Below are positions 12,775 through 27,094 of a stretch of 64,000 nt of DNA, piece after piece. This DNA comes from Ficedula albicollis (taxonomy: Eukaryota; Chordata; Aves; Passeriformes; Muscicapidae), in contig NW_004775932.1 of the NCBI RefSeq assembly GCF_000247815.1, positions 299,459-363,458 of the forward strand. Direction: 5' to 3'. The number at the start of each line of letters is the position of its first letter. The stretch's first letter is position 1. Position numbers and translations under genes: made by a program. The notes below the pieces were generated by a model that was not told the DNA's origin, ran no database searches, and worked only from the letters and a program-made list of their open reading frames with translations.

Positions 12775-15700
12775 GGTTTGGTGCTCAATTGATAAAAAGT
12801 CTCTAACAATTCTCCATTTGTTTCATGAAGGCTAAGCTATTTAAGTCCTTCAGAAGATAAATTGCCTTATGCATACTATTTAGCATGTGGACTCCACAGC
12901 CACAGAAAAGCATTTGTAGGAGGCTCTTGCTGTGCTGTTGCCAGTCTCTCCTCCTGTGATTGAAATACAGCACTTGGCACAGAGATGCAGGGAGGCAGGA
13001 TGTCCAGCATACAGGAAGCATCTGGAATGACTGACTTCAGTTGTACAGAGGTTTCACCTACCACTGAACTCAGACAAATTATGTGCATTTATTTTTCAGA
13101 ATAACAGATCCCTTTAGCATAGAAGCTTTCAAGTGCTGGTGTCAAGCACATTATTTAAGACAGAATTTGCTGAAATTTATTTTATAATGCCACTTTGTAC
13201 AAGGAAGAAATGGGGCAGGAACTGGAAATACCTGCAGTACTGCACACTGCATTTTGTCCTGATTCAAGCTCTTCTTGCTATTATTTTTTTTTTACCCCTA
13301 TTTTTCCCCACTCAGAGAAATAAAAAAAAATTGCAGAACACCTCTTTATTTACTTGCACTTTGTCCAATTTAAGTCAAAGCTGAGAAACACTTGCTGACC
13401 TAGACATATAAATTACACCATTATCTAATGAGCAGTTGCAGAACTCATTTGAATGTAGTTGACTTTGTGAGAAGCATGAATCTTCCAATCATTTAGACAG
13501 TTGTTCAGGATAGACAATATTAATTTAGGGATGAGTCATTATGTTCAATACCAGTCTGGGGCCTAATGATTTGATTCAAATTAGTTTAAATCACTGGGGA
13601 TTAAAAAAAATACTATAATCACACATATAGCAGAATATCAAAATAATTTTTCCCGAGATCCAAAGCACTTATGGGCTGTCATTGCTAGGCTGAAATTTCC
13701 TCCTTCACATCATACTCTATGTGCACAATCTTGCTGAAGTGCAATGGTGCAGAATTCATTGGCTAGAGCATCCCCATAGCTCGCTCCTCTGAGACAAAGA
13801 AGTCTAGGATTCGGAAAGCTTTACAGCTATATAGAGAAAGATTTCTGACACTCCCTAATGCTGGTGGTATTTTAGAATAGGCAAAAAGAAAGGACTGACA
13901 GAGAGTCAAATGTCTAGCTGAGCCCTGATATTAGAGAAGGGAGAATTGAAGGGAATAAAACAAGGATGAGAGTTGGGGTTTTTTTTGTTTTTGGCTAACA
14001 CAATGGAGAATTTCTTTTAACATTTCACTACAGAAACATGATAGCCTTGGATTGTCTTCATATTCATCAGGCCAAACAGAGCTGGGATCTGCTACTCAGA
14101 TATATTTGTTCCATTTACACATTTGTGGAGAACTCCTTTGGAAGCCTGGAAGTGAGCTAAAACTTCCCATGCTTGAAAGCTGAACTAAAATCAGCAGTTT
14201 ATTTCATTTCAGAGGCAGCCCTGTAGTGGATAAAAGGAAAGAAAGTACTGGGTTACACTTCTTTGTAATGTTTTTTCATTCTACCTTCATCTGTGGTGTT
14301 AGGGCAAAGTCAGCTGTGTATTGGCATCCAGCAAACCAGGGAGCAGAGCAGGATCAAAGCAGTGCATTGGGTTTTTATAACATTCTGGGCAAGGGTTGAT
14401 CTAACCCTTGTGAAACAACTACATGGAGCCAGGTCATGTGATGCTCACCTATAGTAAGTGTTCAGTAACAGCCTATTTTTGAGAAGCCTCACGGCTGCTT
14501 TGAGCCTAAGCTGCTGAAGAATACTTTATTCTCCTCTCCTTCAGAATACCTTGAGGAAGGATTACTTCTCTGTTTAGCTCTTAAGAGATCATGAATAATA
14601 ATTTAGATGGACGTGCAACAGGGAAATTCTTTACAGTTCTGCTTTTGCAAATTATAAAGGAGCCTTTAGTTACAAGCTTGCTCACTTGCATTTTAAGTGC
14701 AGGATTAAATGCACGCCAACTCAGTGAACTTTGCACACTGAGCGCCATGGACTGTCACACTCCTGGATTCTTGAGTAACTGGTGACCTGTTGATACAGGA
14801 GATATAGCCATTGCTCCCCATGCCTTAGCAACCTGGTCTCAAAAACAAAACTAACAAAATTAGGGGACTAAAATGAGCTGTAGCTATATAAACTGGACTG
14901 TAGAAAGCAAGACAGGGTTATGATCTCCAGATTTGCTTTTGTTGCTGTTTCTGTCAACAGGCAATTACTAAATCAGTCATTTTTCTGCATCTCTGCTTCA
15001 CTCTGTCTAAACTGGAGCTCATTATATTAGTTTATTTTGCAAAATACTGATAAAATTTTCTCTGACTACATGTAAAGAAGAGACATAATTTAAGATTAGC
15101 CCACATTCAGGCTAACTAAATACAGTATTTTTAAAGTCTCTAAAGATAAATATCCACAAAATAAATTTACTGCAGCATATATTCCCCCTACAAAAAGCTG
15201 ACTTTGAAATACTTGCTTACACTACACTGCACTGGCTCCTTCACTTGGGAAATTTGATTTTTGACACTAGCTCTGCTTCATGACTTTCAACCCTTCAGGT
15301 TCCTCCTTTGCTGAAAGCTGGTTATCACATCCAGCCTTAGCTTGTGCAACGTACAAATGGTCTGCATGCTTCACTGTGTTCATTGATGCTTCACATCTCT
15401 GACTGCAACGATATCCCAGGAAAAGAAGAAAAACCTAAGCCTGAAACTCAGGGTCTTTCCACCTCCACAGAAAAAATGCTACAGCACAAACACTGTCAGT
15501 GGCTGCATGAACCACAGTGCAAGAGATTTCAAACCATGTGACTTTTGTTTTCAGCAGCCGATATCCAATTCATTAGAAGAAGCTGGTAAATGTCAGCTCT
15601 ACAAGCAGGACACAAAATGATTCAGTCCTCTCTATATAATCTGTCTAATAAATTCAATAGGTGTCACTTTTGTGGAAAGGTCTATATACCTCAGAAGTAA

Positions 15701-18700
15701 TTTGTCACCATGAAACAGTTTCAGGGCATTTCACAGTTGTGTGTCAGTGTTCATTTCAGGCCTTATCTTCAATGAACATTTCTTGCTAAGAGCAATTAAT
15801 TCCTTGCATCTGTCACTATAGGAACAAAGCAAATGCACTTTATGCAGAAGGCCCATTACTCACATTAATGATTGCCTGGTATATTAGGCACTGATATGAC
15901 AGTTCTCATCCCACAGTCACATACAACAAAAAGTCACCTTACTTATCACTTAAATTTTCAAAATTTCATGTTATGAGGATATGTATTTTCTTTCTTTTAA
16001 ACATTTTATTTTTGGTATAAAAAATAAAATTTCAAGTATTGTAACCCTGATTAAACAAAACCAAAAAAAACGGAACTCCAAAACAAAAAAGTCCCACCCA
16101 CTTCAGTAAGTGCTGCATCAGCATTTCAATTCTGGCAAATTTGAAATGAAATGGTGAGAAAAAAAAAATAAAGAAAGCACATAAGATTTATTAAGGAAAG
16201 AAGACTTTTTAACTACACCAAAGTGTACTGGAAGTTATTTGAAAGTAACAGATCTGTCTGCAGCATGGCTTTTTCTCCACTCCCCTCAATCCTAGCCTGC
16301 CCTCAAATATAATGGCCTAAATATATTCCAAAATCAATATATGTTGTTGTGGACTTTTCAAAGGAAACTATTAGATATTAAAAGTCTGGTTATAACACCT
16401 CAAGGTATCCTTCAGAATGGAAGAAAGAAAGGAAATTCTAGAAATGCCAGGAAAGAGAAGCAGACAATTATTTGCCATTTGATCTTTGCTGCAATGAGGA
16501 AGAACCAGGGAGACTCAATCAACTGGAGGAAAATGAAAAATGGAGGAGTAAAAAAAATTATATTTATTCTTTGTGATGTGAGTTACTGTTTTTTCTGAAA
16601 TATTACCATACTGTATAAACCGCTAGGGGATTAAACAACCACAATAGCTACATTATGCACCCTGAATATTTGGAAAAAATATGTATGCACAGAGCAGTCA
16701 TGGAAGTAAGAGAAACCGTTTATTCCAGCTGCATGTTGCATTCATTTTTGTCAGTGATTCCAGAAAATATATTAATTCTTAAAACCTTCTTGCTAATAAT
16801 TTTAAGCAAACAGTGGAGAAAACTCAATTGGGATGCAGGCACCACAGGAAGCTCATTCTGGGATAAGCTCACAAACAGTTGAAGTTATTTTCATCTCTTT
16901 TGAGACAGAAAAAACAACACAAGAGGCATAAGTCCAGTCAGAGGCAACCAACATAATATAAATAGCAGATCATCGCATTGTGCAAGACCTCCTTTGCCAT
17001 AAAGATACCAGCTGCTAACATTAGAAATGTGATGCAGGACAAGCTATTCCACACACCTCAGAATTAAAGATGCTCATTTTCCTATTTTTGAGATATTCCT
17101 ATGTTTGTTAAAGGCAGCGAAAGCTTAAAACAGTTTTAGAAAAAAACAATGGTTCTAATTGTAAAACCATGCAAAAATGAGCAATAAAACCATCAGTGAG
17201 CTACAGCCATTTCTAGTTTAATTCTTGGATCAAAATAGGAAGTTATAGTCAGTGAAAATTGATCTTATATCATTAATTTCATCTCAGTGTCTGCAACCAG
17301 GCTGGCCATACCTCTACATAGCTTAAACTGTTCCACAGTTTTCATGAATTAAACTGGCTGGTTTTTCCTTCCATACAAGGTCTTAGAAGAGCCTGGGCTT
17401 TGTTCTGCAGCCTGGGATGAATACGGTACCCTGCACCACAGCCCTCTCAGCAGCTCTTCCTCAGGACCACACAGACTTCACTTCAAGTGTTTACATGCAC
17501 ACAGTCTTCAAATACCTTGACTCACCTGCTTTAAACCAAAGATAAAGTGTCAAGCAGCTCTATCCTCTTTGAGAAAAACAAACCACTTGGAAATGTTATG
17601 TTTCCGTAAGTAATATTCCATTCATTTAGTAGAAACTTACTAGGTAAATGTAACTGTTTATTAGCTGCAGCTGTGGGGGATGGTTGTAACATTTTTTTCA
17701 ATAACATAACACTGCTCTGAATTAGCAAAGGCCACTGAATTTTTTTCTTAATTTTATTTTATCCCTGAAGCACTGTGCTGTTATTCTTCTCCCTCCTATT
17801 TAAATTTCTAAAAAATATTTGAACTCTAAATGAAGGAGGAATTGCTGTGGGGTTTGCTGAATTTCCACTGATTTTTAGCTGCCTCTATTTCTTTAGCTAG
17901 CTCTTTTAGTCACTCCAGAAATATCCCATGTCAGGAGTCCTTTGGACCACATGATCACAGCTGCAAAGTGAGATGTTTTTCCATTTTCAGAGAGGTTTCA
18001 TCCATTCTAGGCTCAGGAAGTGCTGTTATTTCTTCTTTGCCTTTATACTTTCTCATACATTCATATATGCTTCTCAGTCCTTTGCCTCTCAAGTGCCATA
18101 ATTCCATGAATTCTTCAGCATGGGCTGCCTCAGATTTTGGGCATAAGCCTCTTGCCTGATACCAAGGAATCAGTTCAGCTGGCATCTCTAGATGTTACTA
18201 TCATGGATACCACTCAAAGGAACATGGATGCAGATGTGCAGCCACTATCATTTAGAAGAGAGCTTTTTAAGGGCACAGAGAATATGGTGGCATTTCAGCT
18301 ACTTGAAGACGAACATATTTTTAGCTTAATTTAATTAGATTTTTCTGTTGAATGAATATGCTGGTTTCCAAGTGTCTGCAAGAAAAGGATTATTTTCCAA
18401 GCCAGTCAGAATATTTCTATTCATCTCACTAATTCATATTTTCTTTGCCAAGTTAATATCTTGTGATTCTTAAATGTTCTAAAGTTTAAAAATCATTTGT
18501 CCCTCACTTCAACTGGTGCTAAATGAGATTTCTAGTAGCTTTAAAAGCAAGAAAATGTTCACGTTTCACCAGTACATTACTGTCTATTGTTTAAATCAAA
18601 TTATTTAGTATTCCTGGAACAAAGATAATAGATTTGTACATATAGTTGCTTTATATTTATGTCCTTTACCTTATTTTCATTATCGCCTTAGTATTCAAGT

Positions 18701-19947
18701 CACTGTAAAGTCATTTTCCAGTCACAGGTTCACAACTCATAATTTGATTAAACATATTACAAAAATAACAAAAGGGGTTTTTTTCCATCAAGCTTTACCA
18801 GAATCATGAAGAGATGTCATGCACAACAATTCCCTCCTCACAGCAATTCACACAGAAATGTTCTTTGTTTGCAAAGCTTCTTTGTCCTGTGATGCTTAAT
18901 TAAGAATAGAATGGAGAATATTATAGTCATTTTAGAATCACTTCGAAGTAATGATGCCTGAGGCCAAGCGTGGACTTCTGCTTAACTCAGCTAAACATAC
19001 AAATGTTGGTAATGGCGATTAAAAATGGATCCCATTGCTATCTCAGTTTTCAAAAACAACTTGCTATTCGCTTCTCCTCCCCTCTACCCCCGTAGCTACA
19101 CTTTCTAATTTCTTGGGTGCCATGCCTCTCAGCAGCATAAAGTGGCATTTTGTAAGATCTTATCTTTCTCCTTTATTAAACAACATGCCTTGAAATCATT
19201 TTATGCTAGCATAATGTTCCCAGAGGCAGGTAACTCCCATGACAGGTTTTAGCCACATCTATCGAGTTAGTCACGTGTGTCAACCATAGCTGTTCAAAAG
19301 ATCTAGAGGTGAATTTCATCCAGAATCAAACAGCTAATTTCCATGAAGACTTACTGCTGTTTTATGGATTTTCAACAGGTGCTCTCACCAGCTCAGTCTG
19401 ATAACAAAGAAGATCAGAGTGAGCTTGTTACACCTCAAGCTCTAGTGAAGCTAAGAGGAATTATTTTTGATATACAAGTCTTATTGTAAAGGTTTCCAAC
19501 ACATATACTTTCCACTTAAGGCATGCTTTCATAAACTGTATTTGGATTGTAGTAAAATAATGATTTTTCATTAATATTTTACAGAGACACCATGCATCAC
19601 AGATTAACGTGTGGAAAATAAGGTACTACTTCTAATGGAGATTTTGAACTTGTCTCAAAATCAGTTTTATCAATCTTCTTAACAATGTGTGGAATCAGAA
19701 TAAAAACCTTAAATATGCAAGTCTGTTCACACAGGAGGTGGAGTCCTGGACTGTGGTAGGCCAGGCTAGGCGCTGGCATCTAAGCAATGAAAGATGGTCC
19801 ACACTCCAAAATATTTGCTTAAACCCAAGGGACATCTCTCAAGTGTAGCTCATGTTTCACACTCATTTAGTTTCTCTATCAAAACTGGTAAATTTTGATG
19901 CATAAATCTGTGCACTGTGAGCTGGACTGTTCCCTTAAAATCCCATT
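12775..19947. other. Unique AT-rich sequence, no gene seen
   Basis: No gene or repeat family is recognised. A small perfect stem at 14390-14410 (caagggtt, five-base loop, aacccttg) is the only structured element noted. T-rich and A-rich runs are short. Confidence 0.6.
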
Positions 19948-20107
19948 CCCCAAGGCAAGACCACTAGACATAAAACAGCAAGTTTCAGTCTTTTTTTCTA
20001 CTCCATGAATTAGTACCTCTTGAAATGCCCCAAGGCAAGACCACTAGACATAAAACAGCAAGTTTCAGTCTTTTTTTCTACCCCATGAGTTAGTACCTCC
20101 TGAAATA
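19948..20107. repeat. Two-copy tandem duplication, 80-bp unit
   Basis: The unit starting ccccaaggcaagacc at 19948 repeats at 20028. About three substitutions separate the copies (ctccatgaat versus cccatgagt, acctct versus acctcc). The surrounding sequence is otherwise unique. Confidence 0.95.
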
Positions 20108-23100
20108 TTTTACTAGAGAAATTTTACATTAAATGGGCCCATTTGAAACCTTCAATCTAGAGAGGGGAGTTGGAAAATTTTTTCAAATTCCTTTCCACAG
20201 ATAGGACAGTACATTAAAATTATCAGCAACGCAGTGAAACCAGCAGGAAAAGCTCTTTGTTTTCCGCTAAGTCCTTAAACCTCTCAACATTTTGTGCTGT
20301 GTAAAAGTGGATATGTGTTTTTTATCTGTCACTCACAAGCACAAGTTTCTAGATTAATATCCCCAGCCTTCTGGACATGCCAACATGACGTTAGCTTCTG
20401 CTCAGCACACCTAAGGCTCAAAGTGAATGATGCAAAAGGAACAAATTTCATCATAACTCTGGCTGCTGTATGTTTTTCTACCTGCTTTATTGATCAGCTT
20501 TGAAGTACTTCTCCTCAGAGCCATGTATTTAATTTCTATTTTATTTTGTTCTCTCTCCCCCCTAGACTGGAATATTTCTTCTTAGGCTAAGGAAATAACA
20601 AAAAAAACCCTAAAATTCTGGAGCCATGCACTCCAGGACACTTCACATTAAACTGTAGATGCTACAGACAACTAGATAACACTAATAACACCTGAGGCAA
20701 TTTCCCTTCCTTTGTTTCTTCTCAGTTTCCAGCTGGAGTCGGCTAAAAATAGCCTTGTCATGATAGAATAGTGATAAGCATATTTCGCAGAAATGTAAGG
20801 AGGTCATTATCTGAGCCTTAATGGATGAACAGGGTGGGAAAGAGAGGGAAGGCACTATTGGGTGGTACAATAAAAATACAGACTGAAAGAAAGAAATGCG
20901 AACAAATGTTACTCAAAAGGCTCTGAAAATCACAGCCTGCTTTCCTGTTCATGTTAGTGTACGAATCATTTACATGACATTAAAAATTGAAAATATTCAT
21001 AAGAAATTCTTAGCTGGCAATTTGTCTGCATAAACAATTACTACTTTACAGGGTCTGTGAAATTATTCTGTTTTATCTATAGGACATTTCAATAATTGCA
21101 CCATATATCTGTTAGTTACAGTACCACTAATAGTAAGGGAAGCATACTTCAAAGATAATCTACTTAAAAAACCCCAAACCAACCAACCACATAGTCAACC
21201 AAATCCAAGACCTCTGTACTAGTTGTTGCCTGAAGTATTTTACCCCTTAAAAGTACAAGTAAATTGAAAAAGAACAGTATATCTACATTCTTATTATTAT
21301 GATCTGTGTTGAAGCAGTAAATCTGGAGCTAGATACAGATGACTTAGAGAGGGCATGAATTTCAACTGAGATTGCTTAATGAAAAAAACCCCCAAAACTT
21401 ATTGCTGCTGTAATACCTAGTATTACTACACCCCAAAGAAATCAGTCTTTTTACCTCCTGGACGGCTGCTTATCATCATTTGACATAATTTGCCCACTGG
21501 CAGTTTCAGCATTTCCTCTCTTTAGAAACCATCTGATCATATCTTTCTTCATTGTTTTAAATGCAGCACTAAGTCAGAGAAAGCACATTTTAATACTCTT
21601 ATTTTAAACCAGCCCTCTTTTCTCTTCATTGAGAAGGGAGCAGAGAAGTTTCCGCCTGAGAAAAACATCCCCCTTCCCCATGAGAGACACATCATGTGAT
21701 AGTGCCTGAGAGAGACAACATGTGTTGCAGATAAACTACAAAGACCAAGAAAGCTGCTGAGAGTGGTTAACGAATAATACAATACAGTTAGTCCAGCAGG
21801 TAGAGGATAGGAATTTGCACCAGAGCATTCACAGGGAGCCCTTGATCCAGGAAACCACAAAACCTGCTAAGTTTGAATTGAACTGCCTGCTCGGGCCCAG
21901 CAGCAAAGCTTAATTGCTTGTTGTGCAACACCATCAGAATGCAGATTTGCTTGGTTAGAGCATTTAATGCTTACATTTAATACAACTTAATGTTCTGGAC
22001 TCCTATGCATTAGGAGAGGAAAACACAGCAATAGGTCTTGTATAAAAGTTTGATACATTAAAAGCAAAATAAAAATACTTTTGAGGCAGACCAATTATCA
22101 GTAACACATAATGAATGTAATGACAAACCCTTCCGACTAAAGAAGGGAGAGCCCCTGATCCTGCAAGCCTTTATTGGCCTGCACTTACCTACCATGAGTA
22201 ATTTCTTCAGGATTCAGTGAGACTGCATAACAGAAAAATTAAACCATATATCATCATTTCAAAAGCACACATCTGAAACAAATACCATCTACAGTCTCCA
22301 CTCTATTTGCTGAGTGGAGGAGAGAAAAGAAGGGGAAAAAAAGTAGAAGACCCCTCTGAGAAAGGTCTTGCTTTTCTCTCTGGCTGAGGAGAAAAGAAGA
22401 CATTATCACTGGAAAAATGGCTCAAATATTAACACTCCAATGATCACAACATTTTCAAGTTGAAGAGTTCAGGATAGATTGACCTAATAGAACTGGTAGG
22501 CCCAGACTCATCCTGTTTTGTCTCAGTTCACTTTCTTTCAAGGGAGGCTAGGGCAATGAGCCTTCTTACATGAGTTCTGAGGGTGAACCCCTAAATTGAC
22601 CTGAATAACAGCATTTGTGTACACACAATGGGTACATGTAGCTTCTAAAGTCTCATTTCTAGTACAACTATTCAAGCCTGCATTTATATTTCCTCCTGCT
22701 TATATCTATTCCAAATCTGGGTTTGGGTTTTTTGGTTTGCCTTTTTTTAGAGAAAATGCCTTCTACATATTTTTTCAAGTAAAGGGTTTGCCCCACATGA
22801 ACTGGTAGAGCAGGCTGTATATAATCTTTCTGTCCATCTACACTGTGCACTTGCTGGTGCTTCAGGTGATATGACATGGGCTCAGATGGGGCCTTGGCAA
22901 GTCTGCTTGTAGTGATCTATGAGCCAGCCAGTATCTCAGAGACAGCAGCCACAGGGGGGATGATGGAAATGGCCACAAGCTCTGCCCCTCATTTCGGAGG
23001 TGGCATTTCAGGAGATACAGTGACTACCAAATGGAGTGCATAGGCAATGCCTGTCATAGCCCAACACTATCAGAGGGGCCTAAAAGAGGAATGACCAGAG

Positions 23101-26100
23101 GTTTAGGCATGAAATGGACTGGCAATAGATATTAACCTTTTTTAATTCTATGTGTACACCAATTTGGTAGTTCCACAGTCAGGCTTCTCAGTCTTCCCAG
23201 CCTTCCTGGCTAAGATAGGATTTCAATGCTGCTTTTTCACCTCTGATCTTGGTGCTTCCATCCACTCCTTTTTTTCTCCTGCAGTCTTGGGTTACTAAAT
23301 AAATTATTATGGTGAGAATAGAACCACCAGGAGTGAACAAGAACAATTACTAAAACATGATGGCTACGGAGTTTCTCCTTATACAGAAAGCAAGTTTTTA
23401 AATATTTGGAACAGTTGTAATAGATGAGCTGCCCACACATTGCAGCCACAATGTCAGGAGGGACAGATCACCAACTCACAATGTAAACATACATTTACAA
23501 ATCACGCTATAAACAAGACTTGAGATGCAAACCTTTAAATGCAAAAATTAATTAAATTTTTGTGCATTTAAACATGAACTAATATTCATTAACTCTTTCC
23601 AAATATTTGTTTAACATCTTCAAACTGGCACTGATTTTTTACTTTTTGAATAAGTAGCAAAATGCAAACTAAAAGAATTTGCTGGCAAGCTAAATAAACC
23701 CCTCAAAGGTATTAATACTCAAATATTCTTTCTTCAAGGACTTTGGGGCCAAAAAACCCCCAACAACCTAGATTTAATTTTAATATTTTCTAGGCAAATG
23801 ATTTAAGTAACAACAAAGCAGTTTTGAATTGGAGAACAGCTCCTGGAAAGAAATAAAAAGTTTTGAATTCATATCAGCTGAGAAGTGGTTAAGTAGAAAC
23901 TTACTGAAACACAATTGAATTGCTGCTGTGCACACTGCAGTATGAAATAAGGGACTGAGAGGAAGGAAGCATATTAAGGAATTAAGAGTTTCCATTACAG
24001 GCTCATATCAGCACATATCAAAGATTTCTCTTCCTTCAGAGATTTTGCTCTCAAGTGTATTCACACTGCTTAAACAAAACAAAGAAAAAAAAAAGAAAAC
24101 CAACCAAACCCTGCTTCAAAAATACTTCATTTAATATTTTCTCTCCCATACGTATCTCAGGCAACAGCAGATATGATGAAGTTACATTCGCCTAGTACAG
24201 CAAACATAATGCATATAGAACTGTCATTGCTGCTAAGTACCAGAGATATAGGATCATGCATGAGTATTATTAAACAGAAAGACACTCTCAATACTTGCTT
24301 TCCTAACACTTCTTCAGAATGCAGCTGCCACTTCCTAAGTTTGTTTTCTGACATCCACATGTCTCCTCTACCCTCTCTTCTATATGTAATATAGTTTCAG
24401 GGTTGGCTCTGGACCAAGAGACAGGCCAGGTCATCTCTTCACCATCTCAGATAATAAACACAGGCTTCCTTATCTTAGTTTCTCCAGCAACAATATAGAA
24501 AGAAGCAAGAATACTAACACTGGGCTAGGCAGTATTATTTATAAGGTACAACACCTGCTAAGAGGAAGGAAGCATATTCCAGGAAGAACCCATATATGCT
24601 TCATAACTGGAATAAACACAGCCTATCCCAAAGCTGTTTGTAAATTGAGCCAAATCTGAAGAAAAAAAAAAAAACATTCAGCAGAATGCAATTTCTCTTT
24701 CAATTCAAGGATTGCTCATAAAATTTTCTAACTCAAGCTACTTCATTAAAATTCTGTGACTAATACATGCTTGGATTAGCAACTCAACTGCATGCAAGGT
24801 ATCCTTCAAAGCAGATTTGGATAGATGTATCTATATTGCATTACAGATGTTGTTTCCATACACTAGCAATAGCTCCCATTTTGAGCTTGCGTTTCAGTCA
24901 AGCGCTTATTAAAAGTGAGTCTGTTTGCGAAGTTTTTCTTCAGTGACAACAAAGCAGTGCATTTCAATTTCTCCAAATAGTTTTATTTTCCCACTTAAAT
25001 GCTGTGACTTTATTGCTTCAGAAAATATAATATTCTCCAGTGTCTCTACAAAAGATACCACATATCCCACCTGCTCCCACAGGTACTGAAGCCTGATGTA
25101 CAGACCAACTGAAAAATGTCAGGAAGGCAAGACAAATTGAAGAGACCTCACATCATTACCTAATATGTTGCCCATATCAAAAAGGTACATGTGGCAACTG
25201 CTGGTTTGACTTCCCTTCAGTACCAAATCCTTATGGTTACAGAAAGGCACAGGTAAAGCACAGTCAATACAGGCATTATCAGAAGCATGCTCAGATGAGA
25301 TGAAAACCTGCATAAATAGATTAATTCCCTATATATTGCATGTACACAAATTTTTCTTCCCTCTTTAACTGGCATAAGGCATAGAAATTAGAGAATCCTG
25401 GAGACATAGCAGTTTCTGACACAAAGCTTCACATAGCAGACAAAAAGTAATCCTGTATCACTGACAGGCTTTCATCCAGTTTAGCTCGCCACGTATTTGT
25501 GAAAGAGGCACATTGCCACTTGCTGAAAGAGACCACTCACAGGGGCATTTTCTTCCCCCCTGCAGTCTGTGTAGATTGTAAAACTGGAGAAATTATCATG
25601 ACATTAAGCTGTGGCAGTTGCTCCAACATTCCTTTCTATACCATGAAGACAAAATGCTTTGAATCAAGAGCCCTTAGTCTGATCTGAAGATAGTGTCATA
25701 CAGCCTTCAAAAACTGTATCAGACTCACAATAACCCTGACTCAACTTTTGTCTCATGTACCAGGGTCTGCTACTGCAAACCTCCACAACCAGTGATATGC
25801 TGTTTATGATCTGCTTCCTAGGTAGACATTATTGTGCCAAAAATACACATAACACATGGAAGAAGCTTTTGGTCTATGCTTGTATGTTGTAACCTTGTAT
25901 GCTTGTATGATGTATTTTTTTTTTTAAATACAGAGAAACAGAGAATGTGAGAGAGTGTGAGTGGAAGCATCAGCTGAGCGTTATGAGTCCAAATCCACTA
26001 TCATCTTTGAGAATATCTGATTAAAATCAAGAAGTCTATAATAGCAGTCATTACTTCAGTGTGGAAATTAGGGGTATTGTTAATTCTTTTCATCATGTAT

Positions 26101-26958
26101 CAGCTCCCTTCTAATTGGATCTATATTCATTACTGAAACTGAAATTAAAGAACAGTTATGAAAGGCTTTTGATGTCAGCTGTATATATCATGCCCTGAAT
26201 TAAGTTACAAAAATGGTTAATACATTATATGACTCTTCAAGTACCTATATCACTCCCTTTAGTTGCACAGGTCCTGAGTATTGCATTAACACAACAAACT
26301 TGTAGGATGGGTAAAAGAACTCGTTCCACTTGCATTTCTGAAAAACACATTGATCATGGTACCAAACCTCCCTAAAGTCTGTTGGTTTACAATTAATTTG
26401 TCTGTCAGATGTAGGATCTGCTCAGTAAATGAGGTGTAGGACAGGGAAGAAATAGACCCTTTGAGTTGCTTCCCACCAGAAGCAGCCAGAAGCAGCTCAG
26501 AATGTTCTTGTGGCAGAAATGCCACCAGATCACCAAGTAAAAGCTGGCTGAGCTTGAGTAGATGCCATGGCCACTGCAAACTCGATTTTTTTTCATAAAT
26601 AAACTGTGGAAGAAAAGAAGAGGGGAACAGTTTGTGCTTAGTTTCAGAAGACTTTTGTCAGAACTTCCCCTTCTGTCTCACACAGCTTAATTTTTTCTTT
26701 TATTTTGCACTGGATCAAAAGAAAGGAGAAAATAAAGTGTATTGTACCAACCTGTCAAACTGCTAAAATGTTCATTCTCCTACTTTTTGCCATAGAGGAG
26801 TATTACATTTATTCTCATGCCTTCAAAACCTAAACCCATATCACTCTTCCTGCTTGTTCTGTGTGGTACAAAATCATGTGGGAATAGTTTTCCTTACCTT
26901 AACTAATCCATACTGGAGAAGCAAAGGAGGGAAGAACAGGTTGCCCTACCCCTTTGAT
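20108..26958. other. Unique AT-rich sequence, no gene seen
   Basis: Short open frames only, none with a recognisable family. A 23-bp imperfect repeat (tatgcttgtatg, at 25875 and 25898) and short A or T runs are present. A somewhat GC-richer patch at about 22870-23100 has no readable protein. Confidence 0.6.
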
Positions 26959-27094
26959 TTGCTCTCTTTTGAATGCAATCCTGTTTTCCAGGTATCACCA
27001 ACAAACATTTCAACTAACTGGAGAACTTGCTCTCTTTTGAATGCAATCCTGTTTTCCACGTATCACCAACGAACATTTCAACTAACTGGAGAAC
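26959..27094. repeat. Two-copy tandem duplication, 68-bp unit
   Basis: The unit starting ttgctctcttttgaatgc at 26959 repeats at 27027. There are two substitutions between copies (ccaggt versus ccacgt, aacaaac versus aacgaac). Confidence 0.95.

Noticed and set aside
14390..14410. 8-bp perfect stem with five-base loop
   Set aside because: Too short to stand out from chance in a window of this size.
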